Assembly (NCBI GenBank): GCA_017562135.1
Contig: QEYB01000376.1
Coordinates: 1 to 64,000, forward strand
Length of the DNA: 64,000 nt
Origin: Dipylidium caninum
Taxonomy: Eukaryota; Platyhelminthes; Cestoda; Cyclophyllidea; Dipylidiidae
Direction: 5' to 3'
Each line of letters begins with the position of its first letter. The first letter of the stretch is position 1. A program made the translations under genes and the position numbers. Positions 60,368 through 64,000 of the stretch are shown in pieces. The notes beneath the pieces are model-generated. The model saw nothing but the letters and a program-made list of their open reading frames with translations. It searched no databases and was not told the origin of the DNA.

Positions 60368-61324
60368 ACGGCTCAGCGTGTGAGTGCTCTCACAAATGTC
60401 TTCAATCCGCGACGTTATAAGGGCACCCAGGAGGAGAAGACATCACTTCAGCCAGTGTAAAACCGACCGACACAAAGTCAATTTTGACAATGTCCACATC
60501 ATGATGGCTATGACGTTGAAATGTAGAGCGGTCACACGGTGGCCGTGTTTACAATGGGAAAAGGGGCACAATTTCAGCAGAAACGGGGAAAGTGTTGCAG
60601 TAAGCCTCTCCTTCGGTTGCTTCTGCTTTGCCTGATGCCATTGCTCAGACCTCCTCTTTCCCACCAGTCTTCAGTCGAGATGTTCACTCTCAGAACGCGT
60701 AGAGATAACTATGCATTTCTCGCTTCTATATCTGGCTGACCTGGTGGCCGTATTTCTTCCCCCTATTTCACTTGTATCCGTATAAAATCAAAATTTATAA
60801 GATTCCACATTTATTTGGTGTAGAATTTGAGAAGCCTGAGGAGTGCCTTCATTCGCTCCTTCGTTCAATCTGCTCTGTCTTATTTAGGAAGATTAATTTG
60901 AAGGTCGGCCGCATATTACATTCGTCCGCCGTTTTGCTTTACGTGTTATTTGAATAATGGGGAGAATACTGTCACTCGCAATTGGAGTATGCGAGGTTGC
61001 AGCACCTCCATATGTGAGCGATCGGGCAGTCGAATTCATTGCTGCTCGAAATGGGCATGCGAATGCTGACCGCTGTTCATTTCTGTCGTGGCTTATCTAC
61101 CAACAGTAAAAATTGAATAATAATATAAAAGAATATGATATGACATGAAAATATTAAAATAATATCTGATGCACGATTTGGTTTACCTAGACTCATGGCT
61201 TAGTTCCCATGTTTCTGAATCAGTCCTAAAAAGGGCTTAGCAAAAAATGGGAATTATTGGTTGAAATAAGGAATTGATGGGTGCACTCACCTACAAAGAT
61301 CCCCACAGGGTCGTTTGTCCAAGA

Positions 61325-61440
61325 CCCTTTTACATACGTTCAATGAAGGCGCATTGACCGAAGGGCTGGAAGAATACCAGACAGGAAAGTAGTTCACCAT
61401 CATCCTCTTCAAGCTTAGGAAAGCCTGCCCAACCGCCTGC
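61325..61440 (-). pseudogene. Diverged dienelactone hydrolase exon remnant, copy 3
   Basis: The frame reads 'LSCLVFFQPFGQCAFIERM'. The PVFF proline has become leucine relative to the arm copies, as expected for a decaying sequence. Confidence 0.45.
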
Positions 61441-64000
61441 TACATAGCCGTTTCCTCGAATACAAGAGGCACACAGAGACTCCCTCCCACCCCTCGACAT
61501 TGTGGCTGCAGCAGGATGCAGGCTTAGTAACAGTGGCGTGACCCGAGCAATCGCGTCGAATTCCTCCCATCTACTTGCCCCTGCCGTATGATCGAAGCCC
61601 CCTGCCTCCTCGTTCAGGGCCACATGTTGCAGGGTAAGAAGACGGAGACGATTAATCGAGGCACACAATCATCGCATGAAGATATGCCGATGAGAGGAAT
61701 CACCAGACTGAGAATACCATGCATTGTACAGTTGCGGACACCTCGAATTTGCGGATGATAATCGGGGCACGCAAATCCGCGACCTCATGTCTCCCTCTGT
61801 GAAGCTGGGAGCCATGTTATGGCAACACCTACACCTGCATGTTGTTTCACCTGTGTCACAGGTCACCGTGTCCGCGGTCACCATGTTGAGCAGGGCACCG
61901 ACCTCAGCCTCCACGGTTAACAGACCCCGACAATGGCAACGGCAACAACTCCACCATTAACACTACAGCGACTGCACGTTCAGACCATGTTGAGAGTGAG
62001 GCATGCAGTGGTGGAAGAAAGAAGATCCATGTGGCAGCGACACTTGAAGCCGCCAACGATGTTGGTACCAACTCTCCGACCCGAATCACCTCGTCATTAG
62101 CAACGGAGCTGTCTCAGGTAATGCTCCGTGGCATTATGGTGTGACAGTGTTCAACTCGAGGCCTCCCGCATTGATGAGGGCATACATTACTCAGAACACA
62201 ATTATTTGGTGTCAGATATGTACTGCCAAATCATGTTGACAAACGCGATCAAACAATACGTGTTATACGTTTTGGTGTACCGAGACGCACAGGTTAATTT
62301 CTCTGGCAGTGGGGAAAGCTAATGAGGGCTGATGCAATAGGAAATGTAGAGGCAAAAATAAGCACAGTTCACCGAGCTCTCGTGCTCTACTTCTCAGTTA
62401 TACCTGCCTCGTCTCATCAGCTCGAAGTCATAGAAGGACACGTTCTATTAATGAAGAAATGGCAACAGGAGGCATGGCGAATGCCCACACATATACGCAC
62501 CTGATGCGACAAAAGCAGTGCTGGAGGGTGGAGGTGAGAGACTATACAATTTGGGGCGAAAGGACATGGCGCGTCGAGACGGGAAGGGGGAGCCTGGGGA
62601 AGAGGAGGCGCTATCTCTCATGATGGCTTGGAGAGGAGAGGAGAGAATTGGCCAGCCACTCGACGGGTTGCTCGAAGACCTTTGTGAAGGGGTATGATCA
62701 AGTCATACATTGAGAGAGGGAATTTGGACCAACACGCGTATTTGGCGCGTCAGTTATTTGCATCCAAAAATAATAATAATAACAATAGCAATAATGATAA
62801 TCAATGATATCTGATCCCGCATAAAGCGACCAACATACTCTGCTCAATCTTTTCTCGCTTGACAAAATTGTTGACGCAAGAGACGCGGCAAGGCGAGGAC
62901 ATGCCAAGCAAACACCCCTCTTCATGCACCTTTCTTCCAGAGCACACGCGATTCAGAAGTCTTCTTCCATATTCACCTTACTATGGGAGGAGTGTAGGGG
63001 CTGGTAGAGGCAATCGCTGCCACTTCTCTCTCCTCGATTACACACGCACCCTGTGGATGTGGACTATTACTATGGGATGAGGAGGCGCCGACGTGCACGC
63101 ACTCAGGCACGCACAACCACACACACGTCGGTGACGGTACTGGCTGAGCTCAAATTCAATCGCCTCCTTCATCCTAGCTCATCTACTCCTCTCACTCATC
63201 GCTGACACATCCACTTTCAGTCGCCCAAACGAACACACCTCGCTCTCTCACACACATTCGCCAAACAGGCACCTCGAGGAAGTCATGTGGGAAGAATAAG
63301 AGACAAGATGAGGCGATAGCCCAAGAGTGAAGCCACTCATGTCGAGCAAGGTGGATAATCGCTCGACGAGGACAACGCCAACGCCAACGAGGAGATAATG
63401 GGGTGAGTAGGGAGAAAGCGGGGCTGAGGCAGGCTGATGGAGGGTGTACCATTACGGCCAACCATAAACCATGAATGTATGCACAAACACTCGAAAACGC
63501 AAGCAAATGACATACCCGCTCTGCGAAGACATCCCTCCCTCGTCCTCTTCCAAGCCATCCACGCTGCTCACTGTTATATAGGCACGAAGAACACTTGACT
63601 CAAGGTCGCACACCTTGTGCTTTCATGCCTTCAAACACTAGCGAGAGCAGAGATGTCGCTACTGGTGCACTTCTCCTTGTCTGACTGGTAGGCGTCTGCA
63701 ATCCCTCTCAATTTGAGTGATTTTAATCGCCAAGGCGTTGGTCATGACTGCAATTGTGCCGTGTGTCAATCGGAGTCGGTGTGACAGTGGATCGCTTGGC
63801 TCTCTGTGATGCTCGCTGGACAGCGGTGGACAGTGCTACCTCCAAGAGTATCACTCGACTCAAATGCACAACGCTGCAGTGATTATAGTGGACAGTGTGG
63901 CCACACAATCCTCAGGTATCGCCTCACATTATTGTGCACCTCCACATTAACATCCAACGCACTCCACTCTACCCTCTCCACTGTCTCGCCATCTTCGCCT

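Larger units (their letters stand above)
57270..64000 (+). repeat. Copy 3 of the A-B-C-D unit, cut by the window end
   Basis: Same order and orientation as about 20-6,810, but without the single-base insertions. It holds block A (57,270-57,967), block B (58,018-59,768), block C (59,882-61,195) and the start of D (from 61,195). The last bases correspond to position ~6,810 of copy 1, so the repeat almost certainly runs past the window. This is the cleanest version for reading blocks A to C. Confidence 0.9.

Noticed and set aside
1..64000. Search for reverse transcriptase, integrase or transposase as the driver of duplication
   Set aside because: No open frame or broken frame showed catalytic motifs of these enzymes; the duplications look like DNA rearrangements, not element copies.

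Overview
The window looks like nuclear DNA of an animal, most plausibly a parasitic flatworm such as a tapeworm. That call is an inference. It rests on short spliced exons with ordinary GT...AG borders, a dienelactone-hydrolase-like gene with a 75-bp intron, a major-facilitator transporter of the oxalate:formate-antiporter type cut into small exons (one of 35 bp), about 47% GC by eye, many triplet microsatellites, and no bacterial gene layout. I see no tRNA, rRNA, reverse transcriptase, transposase or long uninterrupted gene. The longest open frames are about 200 codons and most are shadows.

Structure dominates the window: about 64 kb is built from roughly 20 kb of distinct sequence. (1) 1-18,904 is 'copy 1', ordered A-B-C-D-arm-loop-short inverted arm. 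Its first ~5.8 kb carries many single-base insertions relative to its homologues and looks like an unpolished contig end. (2) 18,903-24,321 is a compact palindrome with 1.83-kb arms around a 1.75-kb spacer; the spacer is block B again. (3) 24,322-25,135 is single-copy. (4) 25,136-57,967 is one very large interrupted palindrome. Its left arm is 25,136-38,663, its spacer 38,664-46,476 and its right arm 46,477-57,967. The right arm lacks two pieces present on the left (about 1.5 kb and 0.49 kb). The spacer is the same 7.8-kb sequence, in the same orientation, that sits between inverted arms in copy 1. (5) 57,270-64,000 is 'copy 3', again A-B-C-D, cut off by the window end. Smaller inverted repeats are nested inside these, so several generations of duplication and inversion are stacked.

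Recognisable genes are few and mostly broken. A dienelactone-hydrolase family gene (29,161-29,779) and its partial copies share an in-frame stop. An MFS transporter gene occurs twice (14,208-16,470 and 42,564-44,821), each copy with different frameshifts and each followed tail-to-tail by an older truncated relative on the other strand. A 118-codon open frame (28,541-28,897) is intact only there; its four other copies carry a shared stop. A paralogous exon at 60,173-60,367 repeats this pattern of one open copy and three with a shared stop. The remaining sequence holds open frames and splice-like motifs that I cannot assign.

The genes do not form a visible pathway. The main interest is the architecture: an ampliconic, palindrome-rich region where intact and dead gene copies coexist. 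Variant sites among the five dienelactone-hydrolase copies fail the four-gamete test within 71 bp, which points to gene conversion between copies, or to assembly chimerism that must be excluded first.
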